43,594 bases of DNA, from NCBI GenBank assembly GCA_026706595.1, contig JAPOYL010000005.1, positions 1 to 43,594 on the forward strand, in the 5' to 3' direction. Below the pieces are notes generated by a model. The model ran no database searches and had not been told where the DNA came from. It saw nothing but the letters and a program-made list of their open reading frames with translations. Origin of the DNA: Gammaproteobacteria bacterium. GTDB lineage: Bacteria; Pseudomonadota; Gammaproteobacteria; UBA4575. Below, in pieces: positions 14,699 to 23,019 of this stretch (within the stretch, counting starts at the first letter, position 1; every line of letters starts with the position of its first letter). The translations under genes and the position numbers were made by a program.

Positions 14699-14959
14699 AT
14701 GTCGAGAGCGAAGCTGCAACTATGCGATCCAGCTTCTAGAGTAACCGACTATCTGAAATTCAACACACGACTATTTGAAAGCACACATCTCGGCAATTGA
14801 AGCAAGCGGCTGTTAGCTGATGCGGTCATGCATTGTGGCTTTGTCCATGCACTGGCTGTGGCTGCTCAGGTGATTGGATCAGCTCCCGTGGATTTTGCTA
14901 CCCAATTCCTATTGAAGGGTGAGCCTCATCTGATGATTTGTGCAAGAGATTGCGATTAA
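14699..14959 (+). pseudogene. Probable gene remnant with an in-frame TGA
   Basis: A frame from ATG 14699 reads 33 codons to TGA 14798-14800, then a further 52 codons to TAA 14957-14959. The part after the TGA looks like a real helical protein (RLLADAVMHCGFVHALAVAA and then PVDFATQFLLKGEPHLMICARDC). The part before it also reads plausibly (LCDPASRVTDYLKFNTRLFES). The simplest reading is a decayed gene. The family is not recognised. Selenocysteine at the TGA is unlikely: no SECIS-like stem was seen and no selenoprotein family matches. Confidence 0.35.
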
Positions 14960-14975
14960 CACTAGATCTTTGCAC

Positions 14976-15005
14976 AAAAAAAGAGGGGTGCAATCTGCAC
15001 CCCTC
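14976..15005 (-). terminator. Intrinsic terminator of the porin gene
   Basis: GAGGGGTGCA 14983-14992 pairs perfectly with TGCACCCCTC 14996-15005 around a 3-base loop. On the minus strand it is followed by seven T residues (A-run 14976-14982). It lies about 50 bases after the porin stop codon. It is a textbook Rho-independent terminator. Confidence 0.92.
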
Positions 15006-15052
15006 GGATTAGTGTAAGTCCTGCCTTCCAATGAAGGCTGCTTACTAGGTTG

Positions 15053-16660
15053 TTATTTGAAGCGGTATTGCAGCAGTGTCCAGAACTTCTCGGTGTCTGT
15101 GGAGAATCCGTCCTCACTCTTGAAGTCCGTGTACTTGATTGCAAACAGGAATTTGCCCATGAAGGGCTTGCCCCACAGGATGCCCCATTCATCTCCATAA
15201 TCAGAAATGCGATTGGCTCCTGACATGTAGGACCTGTCTGTGCTGTAGTCGTGGTAATTAATGACAAGCTTGTTCTTGCCAATCTTGTTACCGAAAAGAC
15301 CCAAAACAGTCAGGGTAATGCTGGTGTCTTCAATGCCGCCAAGAGGGGTTGCCGAGCCACCAGGAGCGGCTACAAACTTGTCCGCCCAGCCGTTGAAGGC
15401 GTGCACTGTTGCCAAGGGGGTTTGCAGTGCATTAGTACCGTTACTTTCCAAGACCTCGTACCCTACTCTTATCTGGTAGGTAGGTTCACCAATGGGCATA
15501 AAGCCGAGGTTATCGACCCGCGTGCCGCCAAACCTGACTCCGAACTCAATGTTGTAATAGTCATTGTCATCCAGATGCTTCGCATCATCTGTGGGGTCTT
15601 GGTTCGCCCACTCTAGTTCGCTCTGTATATCCAATCTATCACTAATTTCGTGTCTGCCTTTGAAACGGACACCAAAGGTCTCCGAGTCAAAAATCACCGG
15701 ACCTATAAAAGGAGGTGCCCTTCCTGTGCCCTCAACGAAGGGTGTACGTGGGTTATTATCGAAATCGAGTAGATATCCGTATGCAACGATTTTGCCGTTG
15801 AACTGCGGGAGCTTGTAGGAGATGTTGATCAGGTGAGAGTCATCCATTTTCCACTCATCAAAAGCGGAATCCGGACCAAACAGTCGCTTCACCTTGTCGA
15901 GGTAGGCGTAGGAAATCCCAAGTTTTCCGAGCGTCTTGTCTACCCTGAAGGCATCCATTGCCACGTTGTTTCCGCGCCAGATCACATCTCCAACCCATCT
16001 GTGGTTGTCATAAATGATAGTTTGACGCCCTAGTTTAAACGACAAGGGGCCATCGCAAGGGCCTGGTGCACTGGGGCAGCCGCCCGTTGGAGCACGCCAT
16101 CCGATATAGGCTTCATTGATCTCCTCAAAATCATTGTCCGGGATAATGGCATAACCCTCGGCATGTCGATTAATTGCTGGAATGTGGGGGGGTGGTCCGA
16201 ATGCCGGCGGCTTGAGTCCAGCAGGTGCCCCCGGAAGTTTTGCCCCAAAGGGGGTTTCGCCACGAAACTGAGGGGTGGTGAAATCTCCATCAAGGTTTAG
16301 TGCCCTGTCCGAGTTCAGTACATCATTGACCTCTCCCTCGATCCTGGCGTAGAAACCATGGAAGCGACCCGTGGTATAACCCAGCGCATTGCGCAAGACG
16401 ATCATATCGGCCTTGTTAGTGTCAGCAAGAGGGTGGCCGCTTGGAAAATCATCTTCCACGCTCTCAAAACGCACACGTGACCAGAAATCGAATCGGCCGT
16501 TGGTCAACGCTTGACCCATATGTGTGTGGTTCGGCGTCATTTTGTGATGGGGGTTGTGATGGGTGTTGGGGACATCCGGCAAGCCCACCGCTCCGACACC
16601 CTGCGCAAGCACCAGAATGGCTGCGGCCATGAGACATGGCAGAGGTTTAAAGTTGACCAT
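15053..16660 (-). CDS. Alginate-export-type outer-membrane porin with His-rich N-terminus
   Basis: A 535-residue outer-membrane beta barrel of the AlgE/alginate_exp-like family, with strands such as FWSRVRFES, YARIEGEVNDV, FKLGRQTIIYDNHRWVG and a final WTLLQYRFK. A Sec signal peptide (about residues 1-24) is followed by a histidine-rich segment with His34, 35, 38, 39, 45 and 47, a likely periplasmic metal-binding tail. The start at 16660 follows GGGAGGAG seven bases upstream; an in-frame start at 16681 lacks this. Its promoter region carries the same composite operator as scnB, so a role in uptake of thiocyanate or of cobalt is inferred. No alginate genes are nearby. Confidence 0.82.
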   Translation of the reverse strand: MVNFKPLPCLMAAAILVLAQGVGAVGLPDVPNTHHNPHHKMTPNHTHMGQALTNGRFDFWSRVRFESVEDDFPSGHPLADTNKADMIVLRNALGYTTGRFHGFYARIEGEVNDVLNSDRALNLDGDFTTPQFRGETPFGAKLPGAPAGLKPPAFGPPPHIPAINRHAEGYAIIPDNDFEEINEAYIGWRAPTGGCPSAPGPCDGPLSFKLGRQTIIYDNHRWVGDVIWRGNNVAMDAFRVDKTLGKLGISYAYLDKVKRLFGPDSAFDEWKMDDSHLINISYKLPQFNGKIVAYGYLLDFDNNPRTPFVEGTGRAPPFIGPVIFDSETFGVRFKGRHEISDRLDIQSELEWANQDPTDDAKHLDDNDYYNIEFGVRFGGTRVDNLGFMPIGEPTYQIRVGYEVLESNGTNALQTPLATVHAFNGWADKFVAAPGGSATPLGGIEDTSITLTVLGLFGNKIGKNKLVINYHDYSTDRSYMSGANRISDYGDEWGILWGKPFMGKFLFAIKYTDFKSEDGFSTDTEKFWTLLQYRFK

Positions 16661-16786
16661 GGTTTTACTCCTCCCGTGCAAGGGTTTTGGCCAGATTGTC
16701 CTTGGGTAACCCAGCCATAACAGTTTCAGGATCCTGTGTTATATGCTTTTTTAAGCTTACTCCCTTAACATAAGCTTAATAAGCTA

Positions 16787-16854
16787 TCTATAGTAAATTA
16801 TCGCTTTCCCGTCCAAGACTTTATCATTATTGGAACCATAGATTATGACTATGG
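16787..16854 (-). promoter_or_regulatory. Predicted CynR operator and porin promoter
   Basis: Read on the minus strand, a perfect CCATAG-N7-CTATGG dyad (16854-16836) is followed after 11 bases by ATAAAGTCTTGGA (16824-16812). This is identical in motif and spacing to the element at 8383-8425. The dyad extends outward as TTGG/CCAA (16830-16833 and 16856-16859). TTGGAC (16816-16811) could be a -35 and TATAGA (16792-16787) a -10 with 18-base spacing. The porin start codon is about 150 bases downstream, as for scnB. Position relative to the gene is conserved although the sequence between is not. Confidence 0.65.
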
Positions 16855-17007
16855 ACCAATTAATAGTTATTACATTATAAGGGTGCAGGCAATAAATACA
16901 ATTGTCAGCGAACCTTCAGCCGGTACAAAAATCAAGGTTTTATGTCCGCAATCCGGGTATTGCAGCACATGCCCGATAAGGCTGGGGGAAGCCTCGTGGA
17001 GCTTTTT

Positions 17008-18294
17008 TCAGTCGGCGGCTTGGTCCGGCGCCTTGAGCCACTTCGAATCGGCTGCGACCGGTGCCGTCAGCGTGTGCAGAAATGCCTCGATCTGCTTGAC
17101 CTCCCTGCGCCTCAGGGACAGTACCTTAGCCTCGTTGTGCCCGACCATGGCGGCAGGCGCACGGTCATAATGATCGATGACTTCCTCGAGTGTTGTCAGC
17201 TGTCCCGCATGCATGTAGGGGGCGGTCTTTGCGGTATTCCGGAGTGAAGGGGTCTTGTGCGCACCTACCAGGTTGTCGCCGGTACGGATGAAGCGCAGCT
17301 CGGTGCATTCCCTCGGGTTGATGTCACTGAAATCTCCCCGGCAGTTGAATGGATCATCCAACACGGCCTGCACGGCTTTGATCCGGCCCTTGCTCGGAAG
17401 CGAGCCCGGGCTCGACAGCACGGCCGTGTTGTGGAACTCGTGATTGGTGAGTAGCGGGCCGTTATGGCAGTTGATGCACTGTGCCTTGCCGATAAACAGT
17501 CTCAGGCCGGCACGTTCATCCTTGCTCAGAATCTCGGAGGGTTCACGGTTTCCTGTAACCAGCTCCTCCACGTAGTGATCGAAACGCGCCGCCCCTGGTA
17601 TTAACAAACGCTCGTAGGCTGCGATGGCTTTGCCGATATTCACGAACACCCTCGTCACCGCTTCCTGATCCTCTGGAGCCATGGACTGCCAGCTCTCATC
17701 CAGGTTCTTGTCGTCTACAGGGCCTGCAGCTGTTGGGAAACGCGAAGCATCTGAAAAGTCACCCAGGGGTCCAAACAGCTTCCCGTACTGTGCACGGTAG
17801 TGCTCATCTTGTGCGACCAGGTGTACGAGCTGCATGCGTGAGCTTCCGTGCTCCAGCGGGTTCTCAAGCGGGGACAGGGCTTGGGACCAGAGGCTGTCCT
17901 TGCGCCCGTCCCAGAACAGCCAGGGACTGTAGGCTGTGCCAACAATGCTCATGGTATTTCGCTTGCCGGTGTTAAGACCTTCGGCAACTTCCAGGCCGTC
18001 CGTGAAAGAGTGCTCGGGGCGGTGACAGCTCGCACAGGAGACTTGCCCGTTGGCGCTCAGGCGCTTGTCGAAAAAAAGACGGTGGCCGAATTCAGCAGCC
18101 AGCAGGTCATCGGCCACGGAATTGCCCTTGGCCCTTGGCAAGGGGGGAAGGTTGTCGATCCAGAGCGAGCGAATCAGGGTGATTTCCAAATCCGTCCAGG
18201 CCTTGCTGCTCATGCCGGACTGGGCATACCACCAGACACCGGCCAGGAGGGCCAGAATGACTGCTGCGAGCATGCCCCGGGTCGCTTTCGACAT
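17008..18294 (-). CDS. Di-haem cytochrome c peroxidase / MauG family protein
   Basis: A 428-residue periplasmic protein with an N-terminal membrane anchor or signal (about 8-24). It has two c-type haem sites, Cys87-Ala-Ser-Cys90-His91 and Cys273-Ile-Asn-Cys276-His277. The segments LFFDKRLSANGQVSCASCH and THxG-like HKTPSLRNTA...PYMHAG fit the bacterial di-haem peroxidase/MauG family. It may reduce hydrogen peroxide or modify a substrate protein. It is the last gene of the oxidase cluster, after two exported proteins. Whether it belongs functionally to the oxidase is unknown. No methylamine dehydrogenase genes are present. Confidence 0.85.
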   Translation of the reverse strand: MSKATRGMLAAVILALLAGVWWYAQSGMSSKAWTDLEITLIRSLWIDNLPPLPRAKGNSVADDLLAAEFGHRLFFDKRLSANGQVSCASCHRPEHSFTDGLEVAEGLNTGKRNTMSIVGTAYSPWLFWDGRKDSLWSQALSPLENPLEHGSSRMQLVHLVAQDEHYRAQYGKLFGPLGDFSDASRFPTAAGPVDDKNLDESWQSMAPEDQEAVTRVFVNIGKAIAAYERLLIPGAARFDHYVEELVTGNREPSEILSKDERAGLRLFIGKAQCINCHNGPLLTNHEFHNTAVLSSPGSLPSKGRIKAVQAVLDDPFNCRGDFSDINPRECTELRFIRTGDNLVGAHKTPSLRNTAKTAPYMHAGQLTTLEEVIDHYDRAPAAMVGHNEAKVLSLRRREVKQIEAFLHTLTAPVAADSKWLKAPDQAAD

Positions 18295-18301
18295 GGTACG
18301 C

Positions 18302-18718
18302 CTACAGGTTCAGATCGAAGGTCACGCGGTCTGAAATTTGACCCTGCTGGATCAACAGCGTGACCTGCCACCAGCCGCCCATGTGGAACTTCATGCCCTC
18401 GAGCAGGTAGTCCCCGCCACCCAGGTTTTGCGTGACCCTCGGCTGTGTCGGCAGCCCGTGGTCGTGGTCCGGCATCCCTCCCTCGACTTCAACGGTGGCA
18501 TCGGTGACGGGTTTGCCCGAGCGGTCCTGGATGTGCAGCGTCCATGCGTGCATGGTGTTGATCGCGATTGGATCGAGATGGCTGGTGAAGCGGACCTCGA
18601 AGTGTTGTCCATCCGAGAGCCTGGATGCCTCGCCAACGGGTTGCACGGAATAGGCCTGCGTCCATGCAAGCGCTGCATACACGCAAAGCACCACAAGGGC
18701 TGCTCTCATGATCCGCAT
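18302..18718 (-). CDS. Exported FixH/YtkA-like domain protein
   Basis: A 138-residue protein with an N-terminal hydrophobic signal or anchor (about 4-22). Its beta-rich domain contains DPIAINTMHAWTLHI, GKPVTDATVEVEGGMPDHDHG and a final GGWWQVTLLI...V.FDL. This is the pattern of FixH/YtkA-like domains, often linked to copper delivery or respiratory oxidase assembly. His-rich PDHDHG and MKFHMGG could bind metal. I chose ATG 18718; an in-frame GTG at 18736 would overlap the preceding gene. It lies between a membrane-anchored exported protein and the di-haem peroxidase in one operon. Confidence 0.65.
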   Translation of the reverse strand: MRIMRAALVVLCVYAALAWTQAYSVQPVGEASRLSDGQHFEVRFTSHLDPIAINTMHAWTLHIQDRSGKPVTDATVEVEGGMPDHDHGLPTQPRVTQNLGGGDYLLEGMKFHMGGWWQVTLLIQQGQISDRVTFDLNL

Positions 18719-18722
18719 GGGT

Positions 18723-19355
18723 TCAGTCCATGCCACCTGACGAGTTTCCGCGTTTCAAGAGCCTGCGTATGCGCGCATAGCCACCGCTCATCAGCCAGTA
18801 ATTCAGCTGCAGGAACACGGCCAGTGCGATGAACCAGGGAATCAACCCCCAGTCCGCCCCGCCCACCCGGAATGGAAAGATGGCCGTGTACGTCTGGCTG
18901 TGATCAGGGCTTTTGGCGGTAACGATGCCGATGTAATTGCCTTCCTCGGTAAACTGGTACAGGGCGAGAAACGTGCCGTCTGGTTCGATCAGGGGAGGCT
19001 GGTGAAACACGGTGTTGCGGTGCACACCCTCTTTTATGTCATTCCATCTTGCAAACCGTCCACGATTGTCGACGTCCTCGATGATGCGAAATTCAACCGG
19101 AACTCCTCTCAGGCTGTCGTGCAGGTATTCGAGCACGAATACGCTCTCATCGGCATGGGGGATATCCTCGCACCATTCCTCGTGCTGGCTTTTCTGCGGC
19201 TGGTAGATTTTGAAATGGGCCTTGTAAAAACCGATCTTGATGAAGCAAAGATCATTCTCCAGGAATACACCTCCGTGCGCACGTACGTCCGGGTATGGCC
19301 ACAGGGCCAGACAGGCCAGAAGAAGTGCTGCGCGTGCCGAGGAAATGTACGTCAA
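18723..19355 (-). CDS. Exported membrane-anchored protein of unknown function
   Basis: A 210-residue protein. A signal peptide (about residues 1-26, ending DVRAHGG) is followed by a beta-rich periplasmic domain of about 140 residues. A C-terminal transmembrane helix (about 170-190, WGLIPWFIALAVFLQLNYWLM in part) and a basic cytoplasmic tail complete it. It starts at TTG 19355 and has no clear ribosome-binding site, so the start is uncertain. It is codirectional with the oxidase genes and four bases from the FixH/YtkA-like gene. The layout suggests a periplasmic assembly or metal-handling factor, but no family is recognised. Confidence 0.6.
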   Translation of the reverse strand: MTYISSARAALLLACLALWPYPDVRAHGGVFLENDLCFIKIGFYKAHFKIYQPQKSQHEEWCEDIPHADESVFVLEYLHDSLRGVPVEFRIIEDVDNRGRFARWNDIKEGVHRNTVFHQPPLIEPDGTFLALYQFTEEGNYIGIVTAKSPDHSQTYTAIFPFRVGGADWGLIPWFIALAVFLQLNYWLMSGGYARIRRLLKRGNSSGGMD

Positions 19356-19438
19356 GATTCAGATGGTTGCGCACTCAGTACGCCACGGGATGCAGTGCGC
19401 CCTGTCGGGCCCTGGCGCAGCTTGCCGGTACGGGAAAA

Positions 19439-19801
19439 TCAGTGCCCGGATGCGTGATGGTGTTCGACAACGGGCGCTTCGTCCACCCCGAAAAACTCGG
19501 CGCGCGACAGGTACGTGTAGTCCCCTTCGATGGACATCAAGCCGATGAGCACCAGCAATGCCAGGGGCGGCAGCAGTATGGCGGTGATCAGTGCCAGGCG
19601 CTCCCAGGCCATGTGCATGAAGATCGCGACGATGAAGCCTGCCTTGAGCATCATGAAAATCAGGATCAGGTTCCATCTCAGGTAGCCCTGGAGCTGGTAG
19701 TAATCCACCATGTAGGAAAACGCACTGAATACGAATAGCAGCACCCAGATCCCGATGTAGATACTGAGTGGATGTTGTTGACCTTCTTCTGCAGCCGCCA
19801 T
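19439..19801 (-). CDS. Cytochrome c oxidase subunit IV-like protein
   Basis: A 120-residue membrane protein with three hydrophobic helices (about 14-34, 43-65 and 70-92), the layout of the prokaryotic COX4/CyoD family. It carries KAGFIVAIFMHM near the second helix, a segment typical of caa3-type small subunits. The C-terminus is His-rich (VVEHHHASGH). It lies 12 bases after a subunit III gene in the same operon. The family stabilises the oxidase core rather than catalysing. Confidence 0.8.
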   Translation of the reverse strand: MAAAEEGQQHPLSIYIGIWVLLFVFSAFSYMVDYYQLQGYLRWNLILIFMMLKAGFIVAIFMHMAWERLALITAILLPPLALLVLIGLMSIEGDYTYLSRAEFFGVDEAPVVEHHHASGH

Positions 19802-19813
19802 GATTGTTGCCCT

Positions 19814-20494
19814 CTACCAAAGATAAAAGAATGCGAAAATGAATACCCAGACCAGATCGACGAAGTGCCAGTACAGCCCGGCAATCTCGACGATGTCGTA
19901 GCCCTTTTTCTCATAACGCCCGTTCATGACACCGATGGCCACGTAGGTCAAATAGGCGACCCCGCCGCTGACATGTAAGCCGTGAAAGCCGGTAATCATG
20001 AAAAAGCTGGCACCGAACTGAGCGGCGCCAAACGGGTTCCCCCACGGGCGAACCCCTTCGTCGACGATGAGCTTGGTCCACTCGAAGGCCTGCATGCCCA
20101 CGAACGTCAGGCCGAAGGCGGCGGTGATGAACAGCAGGGTCGCGGTTTTTATGCGGTCGCGCCGGTAGCCGTAGTTCACGGCCAGCGCCATGGTACCGCT
20201 GCTGGTGATCAGGACAAAGGTCATGATCGCGATCAGGATCAGCGGGATCGGATCACCGCCGAAGCTCAGGGCAAAGATTTCGCTGGCGTTGGGCCAGGGT
20301 ACGGTGGAACTGATACGGACCTTCATGTAGCCCGTCAGGAAAGACGTGAAAATGAAGGTGTCGCTCAACAGGAAGATCCACATCATGGCCTTGCCCCAGT
20401 GGACCTTGAACACCTCTTTTTCGGCGCTCCAGTCTGATACCAGATCCGTTACGGCATCGTGGGCTAAAACTGCATTTCCCGGGCTTTGTGCCAT
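19814..20494 (-). CDS. ctaE: Cytochrome c oxidase subunit III
   Basis: A 226-residue protein with about five helices and the COX3 hallmarks WTKLIVDEG, FGASFFMITGFHGLHVSGGV and a final EIAGLYWHFVDLVWVFIFAFFYL. It holds no redox centre. Subunit III stabilises subunit I and the proton uptake path. It is the first in gene order of two subunit III-like proteins in the operon when read from the 3' end. It keeps the more canonical sequence of the two. Confidence 0.9.
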   Translation of the reverse strand: MAQSPGNAVLAHDAVTDLVSDWSAEKEVFKVHWGKAMMWIFLLSDTFIFTSFLTGYMKVRISSTVPWPNASEIFALSFGGDPIPLILIAIMTFVLITSSGTMALAVNYGYRRDRIKTATLLFITAAFGLTFVGMQAFEWTKLIVDEGVRPWGNPFGAAQFGASFFMITGFHGLHVSGGVAYLTYVAIGVMNGRYEKKGYDIVEIAGLYWHFVDLVWVFIFAFFYLW

Positions 20495-20514
20495 GTTTTT
20501 CCTTGTCCCCTTAT

Positions 20515-21180
20515 TTAAGTCGATAGCAGTAACGCAAACAGGCCCAGCCAGACCAGCAGCAGAAAATGCCAGTAAATGGTGCAGAGTTCAACGCTCATGC
20601 GAACCTTGTACACTTCAATTTGATTCTGCAGTTTGAAGACCGTCGTGCTCCAGACCCAGAGCCCGCCCAGCATGTGCAGGGCATGGATTGCCGTCAACAC
20701 ATAAAAGAAGGAATTGGCCGGATTTGTGGACAGGAAGTAGCCTTGTTCCTGCAGGCCTTGCCAGGCCCACAGCTGCCCCGCGATGAAGGCGAAGGTGAGC
20801 AGTCCTGCAACCAGCAGGTTCGCCCGTACTCCTTCGATCTTGTTCTTGACCACGGCATTTCGTGCGCGCTGGAAGAACACGCTCCCCAGAATCAAAAGGG
20901 CCGTGTTGAACCACAGGATGTCGGGTTCTGCGAGCGGGCGCCAGTCGCTGAGGTCCATGCGCTGGAAGTAGGCGCTGACGAACAGTGAAAACAGTGAAGC
21001 TGCGACACACAGGAACACGACAAGCCCGATTTTCGCGGCAGGAATGGAATACGCCCCGCCGGCATGATGCTGGCCGATGGGCCCTTCCTCTGCCCAGGGC
21101 TGGACGTTGATGGTCTGGAAGATGAGCCAGAACACCACACCGCCCATGATCAGGGCCAGTACGATCAATGTTGCCGTCAT
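20515..21180 (-). CDS. Second cytochrome c oxidase subunit III-like protein
   Basis: A 221-residue membrane protein with about six hydrophobic segments. The COX3 pattern is conserved in the last half: FFYVLTAIHALHMLGGLWVW and ELCTIYWHFLLLVWLGLFALLL. The N-terminus is divergent, with an extra helix ahead of QPWAEEG. It starts four bases into the region after coxA. Its presence with a second, canonical subunit III suggests a heteromeric subunit III pair, or a membrane-anchoring role for the N-terminal part. The two copies are clearly different, not a recent duplication. Confidence 0.85.
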   Translation of the reverse strand: MTATLIVLALIMGGVVFWLIFQTINVQPWAEEGPIGQHHAGGAYSIPAAKIGLVVFLCVAASLFSLFVSAYFQRMDLSDWRPLAEPDILWFNTALLILGSVFFQRARNAVVKNKIEGVRANLLVAGLLTFAFIAGQLWAWQGLQEQGYFLSTNPANSFFYVLTAIHALHMLGGLWVWSTTVFKLQNQIEVYKVRMSVELCTIYWHFLLLVWLGLFALLLST

Positions 21181-21183
21181 GTT

Positions 21184-22932
21184 CTAAACGTCTCCCTCAC
21201 CCCGAGTGTACTGGCTGGGAGGTTCGTTCTGCGGAATGAAGTCCTCCTTGGCTCCGGGCACGCTGTAGGAGTATGCCCAGCGGTGAACCACCGGCAATTC
21301 CTTGCCCCAGTTGCCGTGCTTGGGAGGATAGTCGGGGGTCTGCCACTCGATCGTGGTAGCCCGCCACGGGTTGCGCGGCGACTTCCTGCCCTTGAACAGG
21401 CTCCAGAAAATATTGATCAGGAACAGGAACTGTGCTGCGGCAACGATCAGTGCTGCAATGGTGATACTGAGATTTGCGGCCTGTACGCTGTCCGGCAGAA
21501 ACTCCGTGGTGCCGTTAGCGTAGTAGCGCCGGGGTACGCCCAGTATGCCGATGTAGTGCATCGGCAGGTAGATTGCGTAGGTGCCCAGGAAGGTCAGCCA
21601 GAAATGGATTTTCCCCATCGCATCATTGAGCATTCGCCCGGTCAGCAGGGGGAACCAGTGATAGATGCCTCCGAATACCACCAAGAAGGGTGACACACCC
21701 ATCACCATGTGGAAGTGCCCGACCACGAAATAGGTGTCGGAAAGCGGCACGTCCACAACCACGTTGCCGAGGAACAACCCCGTGATACCGCCGTGGATGA
21801 ACGTGAAGATGAAACCGATCGCAAACAGCATCGGGACAGTCAGATGGATGTTCCCGCGCCACAGCGTAAGTACCCAGTTGTACACCTTGATGGCCGTGGG
21901 TACCGCGATGATCAGTGTGGTCGTGGCAAAGAAAAAGCCGAAATAGGGATTCATTCCGCTGACATACATGTGGTGCGCCCAGACGACGAAGCTCAGGCCC
22001 CCGATCGCCACGATGGCCCAGACCATCATGCGGTATCCGAAGATGTTCTTGCGGGCATGGGTACTGATCAGGTCGGAAACGATTCCGAAGGCCGGCAGCG
22101 CCACGATGTAGACCTCGGGGTGACCGAAGAACCAGAACAGGTGCTGGAACAGGATGGGGCTTCCGCCCTCGTGGGACAGATTCTCACCCAGTGAAGAGAT
22201 TGCCGGCATGAAAAAGCTGGTATCCAGGGTCTTGTCCAGCGTCATCATGATGACGCTTACAAGCAGTGCCGGGAACGCCAGCAGGCCCAGAATCGTGGCC
22301 ATGATGATGCCCCATACCGACAAGGGCATGCGCATCAGGGTCATGCCACGCGTGCGCGCCTGGAAGGCTGTCGTCACATAGTTGAGCCCGCCCATCGTGA
22401 ACGCGACCACGAACAGGCCAAGCGATACGGTCATGCAGATAATGCCCCAGTCCGCACCCGCCGTACCTTCCGTGATGGCCTGTGGAGGGTACAGGGTCCA
22501 GCCTGCACCAGTGGGCCCTTCTGGAACGAAAAAGCTCGCACACACGACGATGACAGACAGCAGGTACACCCAGTAGCTCAGCATGTTCATGTACGGGAAG
22601 GCCATGTCACGGGCGCCGCACATCAGCGGCACCAGCACGTTGCCAAATCCGCCCAGGAAAAATGCCGTGAGCATGAAGACAATCATGATCATGCCGTGCA
22701 TGGTGACGGCCTGGTAGTACTCGTCGGGCTGTATGAAATCGAATACCCCGGGGAAGCCCAGTTGCAGGCGCATCAGGCCGGACAAGATCAGCGCAACCAC
22801 TCCGACGGCCGTCGCGGTGATGATGTACTGGATGCCGATGATCTTGTGATCCTGGCTCCAGACATACATGCCGATCCATGTCTTCGGATGGGCAAGTTCC
22901 TGTTCTTTATCGGCTAATGCAACATGCGCCAT
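21184..22932 (-). CDS. ctaD: Cytochrome c oxidase subunit I
   Basis: A 582-residue haem-copper oxidase core with about twelve helices. The low-spin haem ligand is in TMHGMIMIVFM. The CuB site has FGHPEVYIVALP, with the His-Tyr cross-link pair of A-type oxidases, and WAHHMYVSGM. The haem a/a3 ligands are in VVGHFHMVMG. It reduces O2 to water with proton pumping. The HPEVY motif places it in the A family. Subunits II and III are adjacent, and the haem O synthase gene starts the cluster. Confidence 0.95.
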   Translation of the reverse strand: MAHVALADKEQELAHPKTWIGMYVWSQDHKIIGIQYIITATAVGVVALILSGLMRLQLGFPGVFDFIQPDEYYQAVTMHGMIMIVFMLTAFFLGGFGNVLVPLMCGARDMAFPYMNMLSYWVYLLSVIVVCASFFVPEGPTGAGWTLYPPQAITEGTAGADWGIICMTVSLGLFVVAFTMGGLNYVTTAFQARTRGMTLMRMPLSVWGIIMATILGLLAFPALLVSVIMMTLDKTLDTSFFMPAISSLGENLSHEGGSPILFQHLFWFFGHPEVYIVALPAFGIVSDLISTHARKNIFGYRMMVWAIVAIGGLSFVVWAHHMYVSGMNPYFGFFFATTTLIIAVPTAIKVYNWVLTLWRGNIHLTVPMLFAIGFIFTFIHGGITGLFLGNVVVDVPLSDTYFVVGHFHMVMGVSPFLVVFGGIYHWFPLLTGRMLNDAMGKIHFWLTFLGTYAIYLPMHYIGILGVPRRYYANGTTEFLPDSVQAANLSITIAALIVAAAQFLFLINIFWSLFKGRKSPRNPWRATTIEWQTPDYPPKHGNWGKELPVVHRWAYSYSVPGAKEDFIPQNEPPSQYTRGEGDV

Positions 22933-23019
22933 TCTGGCTTCTCCTCAAACTGTATGCTATGGGTACTGTATTCGTTTCGCATTGTGTCTTCAAATGGACC
23001 TGCGGATCTTAATGCCTGC

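Noticed and set aside
14538-14744. Overlapping short open frames suggesting an insertion-sequence remnant
   Set aside because: No terminal inverted repeats, target duplications or transposase motifs (DDE) were seen.
14798-14800. Selenocysteine codon in the 14699-14959 frame
   Set aside because: No SECIS-like stem directly after the TGA, no selenoprotein family match, and the start has no ribosome-binding site; a decayed gene is simpler.
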